A stretch of DNA of 64,000 bases, taken from Dipteronia dyeriana (Eukaryota > Streptophyta > Magnoliopsida > Sapindales > Sapindaceae). Shown in pieces: positions 42,026 to 52,735 of the stretch. Made by a program: the position numbers and the translations under genes. The stretch is from assembly GCA_032871835.1 (NCBI GenBank), contig CM065295.1, positions 26,794,501 through 26,858,500 of the forward strand, in the 5' to 3' direction. Numbering within the stretch: the first letter of the stretch is position 1; every line of letters begins with the position of its first letter. A model generated the notes under the pieces. The model did no database searches. It had not been told where the DNA came from and was given only the letters and a program-made list of their open reading frames with translations.

Positions 42026-44483
42026 TGAGAGATAGAGAAGACTTCACCTTAGCCTGAGAGCTACTTTCCATGCCTTTTTTAGCAGCCTTTGACATCCGTT
42101 TCTTCTTCTTCTTCTTACTAGAAGTTTCAGAGGGGCTGGAGAGCCCAATCCCATCAATATTCTTGATCTTTGTAAGCCAAAGGGAGTGATCCGGAGAGGC
42201 TGTGGCAAGAGAGTCATCTTCACCACACAAATTACCATCATCATCAACAAGAGTTGAAAAATGGTTTGAGGTATCAATGACATTTTCCTTAGAAGGATCA
42301 GACACATTGGCATCATGGATAGGAGGCTCAATTTCAGAAATACACCTAGAAGTGGCTTCATCACCTTTCATTGTGGCTTCGGAAAGAGGCAAAGGCTCAA
42401 AGGCCTCTAGAGGTGTAGAAACAGAGGTAGCATCTCCTCTATTAACCATCTTCCACTCTTGCTTCGGTTTGGAAGGAAGATTCATATAAGAAGGGGATTG
42501 CATAGTCTTGAGCCTAAGGCAAGTCACATCAGAATGGCCAAAAGACTTGCATTCAGTGCAGATTTTAGGTTTCCATTGGTATTCAACCAAAATTTCAACT
42601 TTTTCACCTTCATTTGGATACGTATCATCTCCAATAAAAAGGTCAAAAGAATCAACCAAGTCACAAGTGGCATCTATTTCAATACAAACTCTAGCAAACG
42701 AGATTCTCTTCATAGATTCTGTTAGACTATCAGCATAGAGAGGCTTGCCAACCGCACTAGCAATATAGCTCAAGCCCTCTTCAGTCCAATATTCTTGAGG
42801 AATATTGAAGAGCTTAACCCACACTGGGATTTTAGAATAAGTATCTTTTGTTAAAATGAGCCTAGGGTGCCATTTCTTGAGAATCAACATCCTTCCAATA
42901 AACAACCAAGGGCCTGCTTCCAAAACATTAGAACAAGCTTCATCATCCGAAAATTTGAAAAAATAGAACCCCTTCTCATTAGCTAGAACTTCTAGAAGAC
43001 CACGGCTGCCCCAAATACGCATGGAAATATTTTTGACTAGAGTGAAAGGGAGCTTCTTCTCAATAAAGTGACCTACCAAGCAATTCTTCCATGCCTTAGA
43101 GCCATCATCAGCAACTTCCAAGGGAGGGGAGACACACGTTCTATTTCCCCTCTGAAATGGTTGGTAATATTTTAGGTTCATAGGCCTTCTAATGAGACCA
43201 TCCATATCAGAACCATAGCTGTCACCTTTAAGCACATTACAATAGGAATTAGGAGCTATTTCAGGAATTATAGGAGAGGGACATTTAGGTTGACCTTCAG
43301 CCTTGTTTGAAACATTAATAACCAAAGGAGAAGTTGTAGGGATGTCTTTACATTGCTGAACATCAGGATGCCCGATTGAGTCAACACTACCAAGCTGGAC
43401 ATGCTGGCATTCAACATTTGTGAAGGAATAGGCTCTTCCTTTTGAGGCTAGCTTTTGGGCATTACCTAAAGAGGAAAGAGGCACCTGTTGCTGCAGCACA
43501 TCATGCTTCAGATTTTCAATATGCTTTTCAGAGTTGTCACCTTGATCCTTGGTCCCTTTCTTCTGCCCTATCACATTCTTGGAGGGAGCCACCGTTTTTG
43601 AACCTTCTACATTTTTGGAGGGACAAGCTTCCACTTTAGAGGCAGGCTTTTCAGCATTACCAAATGTAGACAAAGGCTGATTAGGCTCTTCAGCACCATG
43701 AGTAGGTTTCCCAGCCCTATTACCTTGGTCCTTGGACCCTTTCTTCTTTCCCATCACGTTCTGGACAGGGTTCACCAGATTTGAACCTTCAAGAACTCCA
43801 TTGTTGTCTATAATGGCTGCAGGAGATGAAGGAACCTGTTGTAGTTGGGCAGGTCTATGGACATCAAGGGCAGGCTTTTCAGACCTATTACATTGATCCA
43901 TGGTCCCTTTCTTCTTCCCCAACTCGTTCTTGAGATGTGCAGCACAACATGAATCTTCAAAACCTCCATTGTTGCCTAAATTGGCTGCAATAGTTGAGGT
44001 TTGTGGGCTGCTAGATAGGACCCCTTTACCTTCAGCAACAACAGCTCTATTGAGAGTACTATGGCCAGTTCTTGCATGGTTGATAGCATTATTTAAAACG
44101 AGCTTGGGTATGCTAGAACAATGCCCTCTTTTGGAAGACCCATTGCTGTACTCAATAGAGTCATTAGCTTTTAAAATGGAAGAATCTCCAGCTGAAGAAA
44201 CTATGTGGGGGGAGGGAAAGGGTCGGTTTTGCAAGGAAGGAGAGGGAGACAGTATACTAGAAATGGAAGAAGAAGGTGCATCCGGGAATGGTGGATTTTC
44301 CATGGTAGAACAGGGTGGGAGGACCAAAGAGTTGGGGGTAGAAAGCCTTTTGGAACCAAGGCGAGGAAGAGATGGATGTTTAGGAGAGGGATTCATGGAA
44401 GGAGAAGAAGGGTTGATGGAACCTAAGCATGGAAGAGATGAGTGTTTAGGTGAGGAAGCCATGGATAGAGAAGAATCCACCAT
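42018..44483 (-). CDS. LINE B ORF1 protein, intact (DUF4283-like, CCHC)
   Basis: An uninterrupted 821-codon ORF1, the LINE nucleic-acid-binding protein that coats the RNA. A Ser/Pro-rich, low-complexity N-terminal half has KKKGxxDQ repeats. It is followed by a DUF4283-like domain at roughly residues 480-640 (FIEKKLPFTLVKNISMRIWG, KIPVWVKLFNIPQEYW) and a CCHC knuckle CTECKSFGHSDVTC near residue 655. The C-terminus is acidic and ends with a Lys run. The start matches the copy A start. The 8-base overlap with ORF2 (ATGATTAA) suggests coupled or reinitiated translation of ORF2. It is the only long undamaged ORF in the window. Confidence 0.9.
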   Translation of the reverse strand: MVDSSLSMASSPKHSSLPCLGSINPSSPSMNPSPKHPSLPRLGSKRLSTPNSLVLPPCSTMENPPFPDAPSSSISSILSPSPSLQNRPFPSPHIVSSAGDSSILKANDSIEYSNGSSKRGHCSSIPKLVLNNAINHARTGHSTLNRAVVAEGKGVLSSSPQTSTIAANLGNNGGFEDSCCAAHLKNELGKKKGTMDQCNRSEKPALDVHRPAQLQQVPSSPAAIIDNNGVLEGSNLVNPVQNVMGKKKGSKDQGNRAGKPTHGAEEPNQPLSTFGNAEKPASKVEACPSKNVEGSKTVAPSKNVIGQKKGTKDQGDNSEKHIENLKHDVLQQQVPLSSLGNAQKLASKGRAYSFTNVECQHVQLGSVDSIGHPDVQQCKDIPTTSPLVINVSNKAEGQPKCPSPIIPEIAPNSYCNVLKGDSYGSDMDGLIRRPMNLKYYQPFQRGNRTCVSPPLEVADDGSKAWKNCLVGHFIEKKLPFTLVKNISMRIWGSRGLLEVLANEKGFYFFKFSDDEACSNVLEAGPWLFIGRMLILKKWHPRLILTKDTYSKIPVWVKLFNIPQEYWTEEGLSYIASAVGKPLYADSLTESMKRISFARVCIEIDATCDLVDSFDLFIGDDTYPNEGEKVEILVEYQWKPKICTECKSFGHSDVTCLRLKTMQSPSYMNLPSKPKQEWKMVNRGDATSVSTPLEAFEPLPLSEATMKGDEATSRCISEIEPPIHDANVSDPSKENVIDTSNHFSTLVDDDGNLCGEDDSLATASPDHSLWLTKIKNIDGIGLSSPSETSSKKKKKKRMSKAAKKGMESSSQAKVKSSLSLND

Positions 44484-44597
44484 GAAAATGGGCTGGGATT
44501 AGAAAGAGGCAGCAAAGAATTCTAGAGAGAAGGAGGAGCATCTCTCTCTTTTAGGAATGATGCTTGAATGCAAGATTACCTAACTCCTTTACCTCCC
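44484..44597 (-). other. LINE B 5' UTR
   Basis: The first ~70 bases match copy A up to 44553. The final 44 bases up to the target duplication differ from copy A. Confidence 0.6.
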
Positions 44598-44610
44598 ATA
44601 TAATATAATT

Positions 44611-45845
44611 AAGTTATTCTAAATAGTCTTATTGCCCAACACATGTATATGGGCCATATTTTTTTTTTATTAAATACATTGGACCTTAATAAAAAGTCCA
44701 CATGTGAACTAAGCCTAATATTACAAAAAGAAACAAGTTCATATGCCTTAATTCAATTCTAGATAGACCCTTAAATTGGTCCGGTAGAATATATCAAGTG
44801 ATCCATGCAAGTTCGTGCGGATTGGGGATCTTGACGGGCTATCTAAATTTAAGCTCCAATAGATAAAACCCAATCACAATCAACAAATGATTCACTTAGG
44901 TCCGATCTATTTAATTTTAGTTCATTCCAATAAAGAACTAAATTTGAACTCTTAAATAAAGATAGAATAAGTTGATGTTACTCACTCATACCCTAGACAA
45001 CCTTATTGGAGAAAGTGTATCATCGCATAGACTGTCTATAGCTCTCTAAGTTACCATATTTACTCATATGACCACATTTTGAACTTGGATATTTTGACTT
45101 GTCCAGAAGCCATGTTTCAATAGACATTATTGAAAACTTAACGTTAAGATTTAATATCCAATACCTCAAAACATCCATAGGATGATATTCTATTCTCATT
45201 TAATAAATGGAGCCACGATGTCCATATCTATAAATGAAGTCCTCTATCGATTAACAAATGAATACCACCAAACCATCGAGGATAGACTATGCTATATAAT
45301 CGTACTCATTGATAACTCAAATGATAACACTTACAACTATAAGTCTATCATTTATCTCAGGATTGAGATAGACTCTCTCATTGTCTTCAAGTGAAATACT
45401 TTATCCAGAACCATCGATGGTTCTGGATAAAGTATTTCACAGTGATCCTATTCAATGTTATTAGTGCACTTGATTTTTTTGCCCAAAAACGCCACACTTA
45501 GATGATTTTTAGATTCATCATAACGCATTTGATCTCACTCAAATGCTATCAAAAGAATCTACAACTTTGACAAGATAAAGGAGTCCAACCTTTATCTTAA
45601 GTTGTGAATATTATTCAAGACTAACTAAAAAATTATGTCTACGTCATACATATCCAGATATACGAACAATTCTTCTTTTCTCATAGTCTTTTGACCTTAT
45701 GATTATTTACTTTTGACAATTATAATAATTAAACTATAAATTCTATAAGATTTGTTAAACAAGAAATCACTTTTATTACTATGAAAAGATTGCCAAATAC
45801 ATTATTACACTCTTGATATAGAGCATAATCCTAACAAACATTCCT
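44611..45845 (+). repeat. Unclassified repeat R1, right part
   Basis: Non-coding continuation of the repeat hosting LINE B, ending near ATAATCCTAACA. It contains a 50-bp perfect palindrome. No ORF of significance is seen. Confidence 0.45.
45391..45440. repeat. 50-bp perfect palindrome
   Basis: Two 25-base arms, the left beginning GTGAAATACTTTATCC, are exact reverse complements with no spacer; the centre is ATCGAT. On RNA it would form a perfect hairpin. See findings. Confidence 0.97.
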
Positions 45846-47152
45846 TACCTCCCCTATAAATGATATTTTTGTCATGTTATAGGTCACAAAAAGACCCAAT
45901 GCAATGAGTATATCAAGAGTCGCAACAATAGGCAAGAAAATGATATGGGGAACTAAATGAGAGTCACTCTTATGTGGATCCGTAAGGATAAGGGTGACCA
46001 AACCAGGGGTACTTCTTTAGATGCAACAAAATCCACATCTATTCCAAAAGTGTACATCTTGAAAAGAAGAGATACCCTTGATTTTTCTCATCACCGTACT
46101 GTTAGTCATTATGGTAGCATAGGTGGAGTCACTCCACCATTTGTCACATGAACTTTTTGACTGTTTTGTGTGTGTGCAGATAAGAAGTCGCTCGCCAAAA
46201 AAAAGTGTAATTTTAGAAAGAATTCAATATTGATAGCTGGTAGAGCCATGGTTATTGCACATATTTTTGTTGGTACAGGTTAGGAGAAAGAGGATCAGAA
46301 GAAGTTAGAATTTGAAGAAAGGGGTTGCATCTACGAGCTTGGTCTACGAGTCAGAACTCGTAAAACCAAATCACAACGCATTCTAGAGGAGTTCTGGGAG
46401 AGAAGATTGCGAGCAAAATGTCGTAGTTGGAAAGTTTCAAAGTAGCAGCATCACCTTAGGCAGATTTACGACATGAATCTACTAGTGGGAAATTACAGTG
46501 GATAAACTGTGAGCAAATAAGTCGCAGTGTTGAAGTCAGAGGTCACAGAGATAGATCAACGATGTCATCCTGTGAGTGATGGCTAGCAATTTGAAGTAGC
46601 AATAAGGTCTGGAACAGATCTGCGAGGTGAGTCTATGAGTAACAAGTCGCAGATTGTTCCCAATAAGATATTTTAGGTGAGATCAAATGACACATCAGCT
46701 TTTGTGACTTGGTACTGCGAGGTCCAACTGACAAATTTCAAAATATCTCCCTAAAAATAGGGAACCGTCTCATTTCAACTTCCAAGTAAAAATTTTTGTA
46801 ACCCATTCTTTCAATTTTTCTCAGAAATATCTTTATAACTTCTTATCCAAGGTAACTCTCTAACTCAATCTATTTTCTCTTTAATCTTCATCAATAATTT
46901 CCTTTATCATTTTAATCTTTTATTTTATTCATAAAGGAAGTTTAGGATGTTGATTCTTTAGGAGATATTATGCTATTTAAATATTTTCCATGAGAAGAGA
47001 AACTTAATCAAGAAGTTTAAGTATCAAGCATGAAAATTATATGACCAACACTTGTGTGTTCTAAAACTTGTACTAGTAACTTACCTTAATCATAATAGTT
47101 TGACTTTAATCATTTTGTTTGTAGGAGTATGGAATAATTTTTAGAAGAAGAG
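45846..47152 (+). other. Unassigned region, possible Athila leader or gag remains
   Basis: No recognisable protein domain. A 64-codon ORF at 45957-46151 has no known features. Words of the type GAGCAAAATGTCGTAG recur near 46409, 46509 and 46636. Being upstream of Athila-type pol it may be decayed gag or leader. Confidence 0.35.
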
Positions 47153-48562
47153 ATGTTCGATTATGAACAACTCTGCTGGATGGGAGTTTATGTGAGCCAG
47201 AAAATTGTCTCAGAAGGAGATCCTGAAGATGATTGGATCAATACTCTAGTATGTGCAAGTGAATCAAGTATACTAGAGGAAACCAATGAAAAGTTTCCTT
47301 CCAAGGGATCAATTTCAAGTTCTAGTTCCATTCCAATGATCGAGTTGAAGCCTCTAACATCTTCATTGAAATATGTTTTTTTAGGGGAGAATGAGCCACT
47401 ACCAGTAATTGGAGTATCAAACTTGAGTCCATCAGAAGAAGCAGAACTTATAGAAGTTTTGAGGCATTTCAAGGGAGCAATCGGATGGAGTTTGGATGAT
47501 CTCATGGGAATTAGTCCTACCACTTGCATGCATAAGATTCTTCTTGAAGAGGGTTCAAAGCTGTCAATGAAAGCTCAAAGAAGACTCAACCCAATCATGA
47601 AGGAGCTGGTCAAGCAAGAAGTTCTCAAGCTATTGGAGAATGGTATCATATATCCAATTGCGGTTAGTAGGTGGATTAGTCCAATACATGTGGTACCAAA
47701 GAAATAAGGTATTACGGTTGTGAGGAGTGAGGACAACGAGTTGGTACCTCAGAGAGCTCAAACCGAGTGGAGAGTTTGCATAGATTGCTAGAATCTTAAC
47801 ATTGTTACTCGCAAGGATCATTACCCTTTGCCTTCCATAGATCAGATGTTGGAACACCTTGCGAGACATAGTCATTATTGCGTCTTGGATGGATATTCGG
47901 GATATAATCAAATAGCAATCGACCTGGAAGATCAAGAGAAGACTACTTTCACATGTCCATTCGGGACATTTACGTATCGACATATACCTTTTGGCTTGTG
48001 AAATGCACCTGGAATGTTTCAACAATGTATGACATTGATCTTTTTAGACATAGTGGAAGGAGTTATAAGAGTTTTTATGGATGATTTCATAATAACGGGT
48101 AGTTCATTCAGTAATTGTCTTCTCAACCTCATTTCAGTGTTAAGGAGGTGCAATTAAGCCAATCTTGTGTTAAATTGGGGGAAGAGACACTTTATGGTGT
48201 GTTAGGGGATAGTTTTGAGGCACATAGTTTTGGAGCGAGGTATAGAGGTCGATAAGGTGAAGATCAATGTGATGAAGAGTTTGCAACCCACTAGGAAAGT
48301 AAGGGAAATTCGTTCATTTTTTAAGCATGCCGGGTTTTACAGAAGATTCATTAGGGATTTCTCCAAGATTTCAATACCCTTATGTCTGTTGGTGCAAAAA
48401 GACATTGAGTTCGACTTCGACGATAAGTGCTTTAAAGCTTTTGAGAAGCTTAAGACATTATTGATATTGGCACCAGTAATGAGCCCATCGGATTGGGAAC
48501 TACCTTTCAAACTTATGTGTGATGCGTCGGACTATAGAATATGGGCAGTGCTTGGGCAATGA
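47153..48562 (+). pseudogene. Athila-type gypsy RT
   Basis: The first 184 codons read as the Athila region before and into RT: LKYVFLGENEPLPVIGVSN, GAIGWSLDDLMGISPTTCMH and AQRRLNPIMKELVKQEVLKL. RT fingers and palm follow with stops: CIDC then NLNIVTRKDHYPLPSIDQM, YSGYNQIAID and the catalytic VFMDDFII near 48073-48095. The Athila-style FMDDF motif is intact. 48215-48562 covers the connection. Stops at 47704, about 47789, 47998 and 48158 or later make it dead. Confidence 0.85.
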
Positions 48563-49438
48563 GCAGAGAAGATTCCGCACACCATCTATTATGCATCTCG
48601 GACGTTGAATGATGCTCAGGCTCAACTGCTCAACCATATAAAAGGAGTTGCTAGCAGTGATATTTACCTTAGAGAAGTTTAGGTCATATTTGATAGGGGC
48701 AAAGATAGTTGTATTCACAAATCATTCGGCACTCCGGTATCTCCTTCAAAATAATGATACTAAACCATGACTAATTAGATGGATACACTTATTGTAAGAG
48801 TTTGATCTCGAGATTCGAGATAAGAAGAGGAGTGAGAATGTGGTAGTTGATTTTTTAGTAGGTTGATGCATGAATCTAAGCTAGAGGAGGATTCACTTCC
48901 ATTGAGAGAAGATTTGTTGGATGAGGGATTATTCACTATTGCAAATGAAGAGCCATGGTATGCGGATTTTGTCAACTTCTTGACAAACGACATCATACCC
49001 CCAGATTTGTCACGTCAAAGCAAGAAAAGATTCAGATGGCAAGCAAGGCAGTATTTATGGAATGACCCTTATTTATCATGGAGCAGATCAGATTACTAGG
49101 TGGTGCTTTCATGAAGGTGAGCATATGGACATTCTGAAGTTTTGTCATGAATTGATTTGTGGAGGCCATTTTAGTGCAAGAACTACGGCTTTAAAGGTAC
49201 TTCAGTCAGGGTTTTATTAGCCTTCTATTTTTAAAGATTCGTATCATTTTTGCATGACATGTGATAGATGCCAAAGGTCGAGGAATATGGGAAAGAGGAA
49301 TGAGATGCCGCAAATGATGAATATGGCAGTTGAAATATTTGAATGTTGCGGAATCGACTTCATGGGACAATTCCCACCTTCGGAGGGCAACTTGTATATC
49401 TTGGTGGCAGTAGATTATGTGTCCAAATGGGTAGAGAC
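48563..49438 (+). pseudogene. Athila-type RNase H and integrase remnant
   Basis: After a TGA at 48560-48562 the RNase H region is only partly readable. Integrase begins near 49130 with a zinc region ([30 protein letters not shown]) and the start of the core ([30 protein letters not shown]). It breaks off at 49438 where another repeat begins. The rest of the core is absent. Confidence 0.8.
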
Positions 49439-49617
49439 TGTTTGGGTTTATGCCCTAAAGATGTAATTTGTAAACGGATTTATGAAATAAATAAAATGAA
49501 AAGTTCAATTCATTCTTGTTGTGTTGTTTATTTTATAACTTGTGCATATATTTAACATCCAAGATTGCCGGATGTAATCTCGAACTATGTATATGAGTGT
49601 CATATACAGATGGATAC
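49439..49617 (+). repeat. Unclassified repeat R3, left part (LTR-like)
   Basis: Begins TGTTTGGGTTTATGCCC at the point where Athila integrase stops, and reads like an LTR start. It is interrupted by a solo LTR at 49618. Confidence 0.5.
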
Positions 49618-50392
49618 TGATATGAACCTCACCAAGAGCAGTGAGACCCGGAACCAATATATGGTAACGAATGATCGTTTTCTAATCAAGTTTTTAAACA
49701 AGAATATTATCGGACCGCGACCCATTACCTATAAAGAGGTAAGAACCAACGGTATCAAGAAAGTTGTAGACGCCACACTCAAGAATAAGAAAGAAGGTGA
49801 GTGATAAGTCAAGGTTTGAACGCCACAAGGTAGAACCTTGATAAGTTCACAAGTTCTATAAAGAACCAAAGAGAAAATTCTCTCAAATTTATTTCAATTC
49901 AAAATCTATTCTCAAATTACATCAATTGGTCCCATTTATACTAAAAATATCTAAGACCTAAAAGGGAATAAATATTAGGCAATGAATGCCTTACAATTAT
50001 GAAAATAAATGCAAACAAATTTAGGAAATAAATAAATACTAAACTAGCAGCTATTGACTTGCTTCCTAATTGGAAAGCTAAATCTGGAAACAAATCAGCC
50101 CCTTAATTTGGGAAACAAATCAACTATTATTCTTTGAAAATTAAAAGGAAATAAATCAGCCAAAGTTGACTATTCTCCTAGCTTGTGCCACACGCCCAAG
50201 TCTTCCATATTCGGCCCAATCCATTGTCTTGATGACATTAATTAAGGCTTGGTCTTCATGTGAGCCAAATTTGAACTTTAACAACCAGAATCAGCCCATA
50301 AATAAATGTTTCTTTGATCCTATTGCTTTCATGTAATTGGCCCAACTGGAATATGCAATGGATCCTTTGGTGACGCTTCTTGATTCTCATCA
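49618..50392 (-). mobile_element. Solo LTR, T family (T2), minus strand
   Basis: 775 bp, TGATATGAACC at the left and GATTCTCATCA at the right (reverse orientation). It is flanked by GATAC at 49613-49617 and 50393-50397. Confidence 0.95.
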
Positions 50393-50397
50393 GATAC

Positions 50398-51896
50398 AGT
50401 AAGAAACGTACAATCTAAATAGTCCATAGATAGCAAATAAAGTTGGGTACTTTATTTATGGTTAATCTATAGTTGCGGTCCATTTCGTAATGTACGGTGA
50501 TTCTATCATGAATCATTCATATGAGATATTGTAATTGAGGCACCTTGTATGATGTTATCATATAGGACTGGGCCATGATCTATATGAATCTCTCACCAAG
50601 ATCCGTTTATCGATGAGATTCATATATATCAACTAATGATGGCTATATATGGGTGATCTTAATCCCGAGTGTCTTATCGACTCCCTTCAGGTTAATCCGT
50701 GGTCTTTGATATATCATCGATGAGGTCATATGTATTTCCTGATCAATATACTCAGTATGTTGGGATTGCGGTTTGGCTTATGGCTGGGAAGATTTGTACA
50801 CACAATAGTGGAATCCACTCTTTCTTGTGAGAAGTAGATGGTAGTTCCCTTAAGGGTTAATTCGGGGCTTGGACAATATGAGCGCTTTCCTAATTCCGTG
50901 AGGAAATAGGATTTATTGTTCATTATATAATCAACGGTACTTAAAGGATATGTGTAATTAGAGGGGTATAACGGCCATTATAACCCAGCTCTAATTATGA
51001 ACTACTGTGGAGGATCACACAATATGTAATAGCTATATCGATGGATACCGAGTTGTATCGGTTTGTGTAAAAGCGTCTACAGTTGAGAGAGTGTAGCTTC
51101 GGGTTTTTAGTGAAATAACACTGGAGTTAATAATTAAGGAATATTAATTAAATAGTTTAATTAATGATTCAAAGGATTATTGAAGCTCAAAATATTGTGG
51201 GTCTATTAGGTCCCATTGCTAGTCCGATCGATTTAGATAACAGGGGTCACGGTTAATTAATTGGATTGCCCAATTGATTGTGTTACGAAAATGACACGTA
51301 TTATTCTGGAATTAATTGAATAATGAGATTATTTAATTGATGAATGATAATGATTATATTAATTAAATAATTAGATTATTTAATTATGCAATTAATCATT
51401 AGTTGGAGGGTGTTGATTGATATTTAATTTTTAAGGATAAAATAATTTGATTATTTTATTTTTATTAAATTAGATATTTTATTTTGAATTTAAAGAGTTT
51501 GAATTCAAAACAAATTGATTAATATCTTTAGAAATATGAGATATCTTAAAAGATTTAAATTGATTAGTTATATATATATATATATGTTATATATGTTTTA
51601 TATATTTAAGAAATAAGATAAAAAAAAGTCAACACATATCATCACACATATCAGTGTTTGTGTAAAAGGCAATTTGTTTTGGTACGTGAGACACAAGAGA
51701 TAGTGATTGCATATGATGGAAATTGGGTGTGTGAAACAGAGAAGAGAAACAACATATCAAAAAGAACAACACACCAAAAGAAAAAAAAAGTGTTTGCCTT
51801 TTTTGGTTTTAATTGCATGTGATACAATTAGACGTGAAAAACAAAAAACAATACTTGCTAAATTCAAAAGGACAAGCAGTGTGTGTGTGATTTGAT
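50398..51896 (+). repeat. Unclassified repeat R3, right part
   Basis: Non-coding, LTR-like sequence continuing from 49617. It includes a short (TA)n tract near 51570. ORFs at 50726-50923 and 51707-51895 lack recognisable features. Confidence 0.4.
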
Positions 51897-52735
51897 GTGC
51901 AAGTGTTGTGTACTGATATTGAAGAAAGAGTTTCTTCAAGGTTTCTCTCTACATTCTCCATTCAAGTTCCTAAGACCGTGACGCGCCCACACGCACTTAC
52001 CAGTCCTGAGAGATAGCGAGGAAGATCGAGAGGTTCAGACAGAAGCACAACGTAAATCGAAGGAGCCTTTCGTAAAGTGAAGGAGCCTCCAAACATTGGT
52101 AAGATTGATTCAGACAGGAGTATATCGTACAGTGAAGGAGCCTCCAAACGTTGGTAAGATTTTCTTCTTCTGATTATATCGATTTCAATTTCTTGTGTTT
52201 ACATATTGTATGTATTATTTCCAAAAAATAATTACGATCCCAAGTTCACTGGTCCCAGATACAGATTATGATATGTATAAAAAAATTTAAAACCTAGTTT
52301 CACTGCGTAACCGGTGAATGGGGTTCCAATAGAGGCAAATGCCACCAAGATGAATGATAGCAAGGTTGTTGTGTAGTTTGTGAAACAGTTCATTTTCACA
52401 AGATTCGGGACCCTTATATGTATAATCTTCTATGAAGGAAGCCGTTTTTGTAACAGCGTATTTACAACATTGATGAGACAGTACAATGTGAGGGGTCCCG
52501 TTTGGAGGCTTCTTCACTTTAGGATATGCTCCTGTCTGAACCAATCTTACCAACGTTTGGAGACTCATTTACTTTACGATGTGCTACTGTCTGAACCACT
52601 CAATTTTTCTTGCTATCTCTCGGGACTGGTAACTGCGTGTGGACGCATCACGATCTCAGAAACTTGAATGGAGGATGTAGAGAGAATTGAAGAAGAAGAA
52701 ACAATTTTTTTTTATTCAATATGCAACACTTGCAC
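51897..52735. repeat. Large imperfect inverted repeat
   Basis: Left arm 51897-52150 and right arm 52500-52735 are imperfect reverse complements, sharing GTGCAAGTGTTG, CCATTCAAGTT, TTACCAGTCC, GAGAGATAGC and AGCCTCCAAACG in order. They are separated by a ~350-base spacer. The right arm ends exactly where a T-family LTR begins. It may be two LTR ends of the R3 repeat in opposite orientation, or a foldback element. Confidence 0.8.

Larger units (their letters stand above)
38236..44597 (-). mobile_element. LINE copy B (plant L1-type), uninterrupted
   Basis: A 6.36-kb minus-strand LINE, nearly identical in layout to copy A and without nested insertions: poly-A tail (poly-T at about 38234-38241), 3' UTR, ORF2, ORF1 and 5' UTR. 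ORF1 is fully open and ORF2 is broken. It provides the empty sites for both insertions in copy A. Confidence 0.93.

Noticed and set aside
45957..46151. 64-codon ORF as a host gene
   Set aside because: Short, no motif and no gene context.
49565..49804. ORFs reading MNLTKSSETRNQYMV, repeated at many places
   Set aside because: They are translations of the conserved end of T-family LTRs on the reverse strand and recur wherever the LTR occurs; no evidence of coding.
52287..52568. 93-codon minus-strand ORF in the inverted-repeat spacer
   Set aside because: No recognisable motif and no sign of a promoter; kept only as a note in the inverted-repeat finding.
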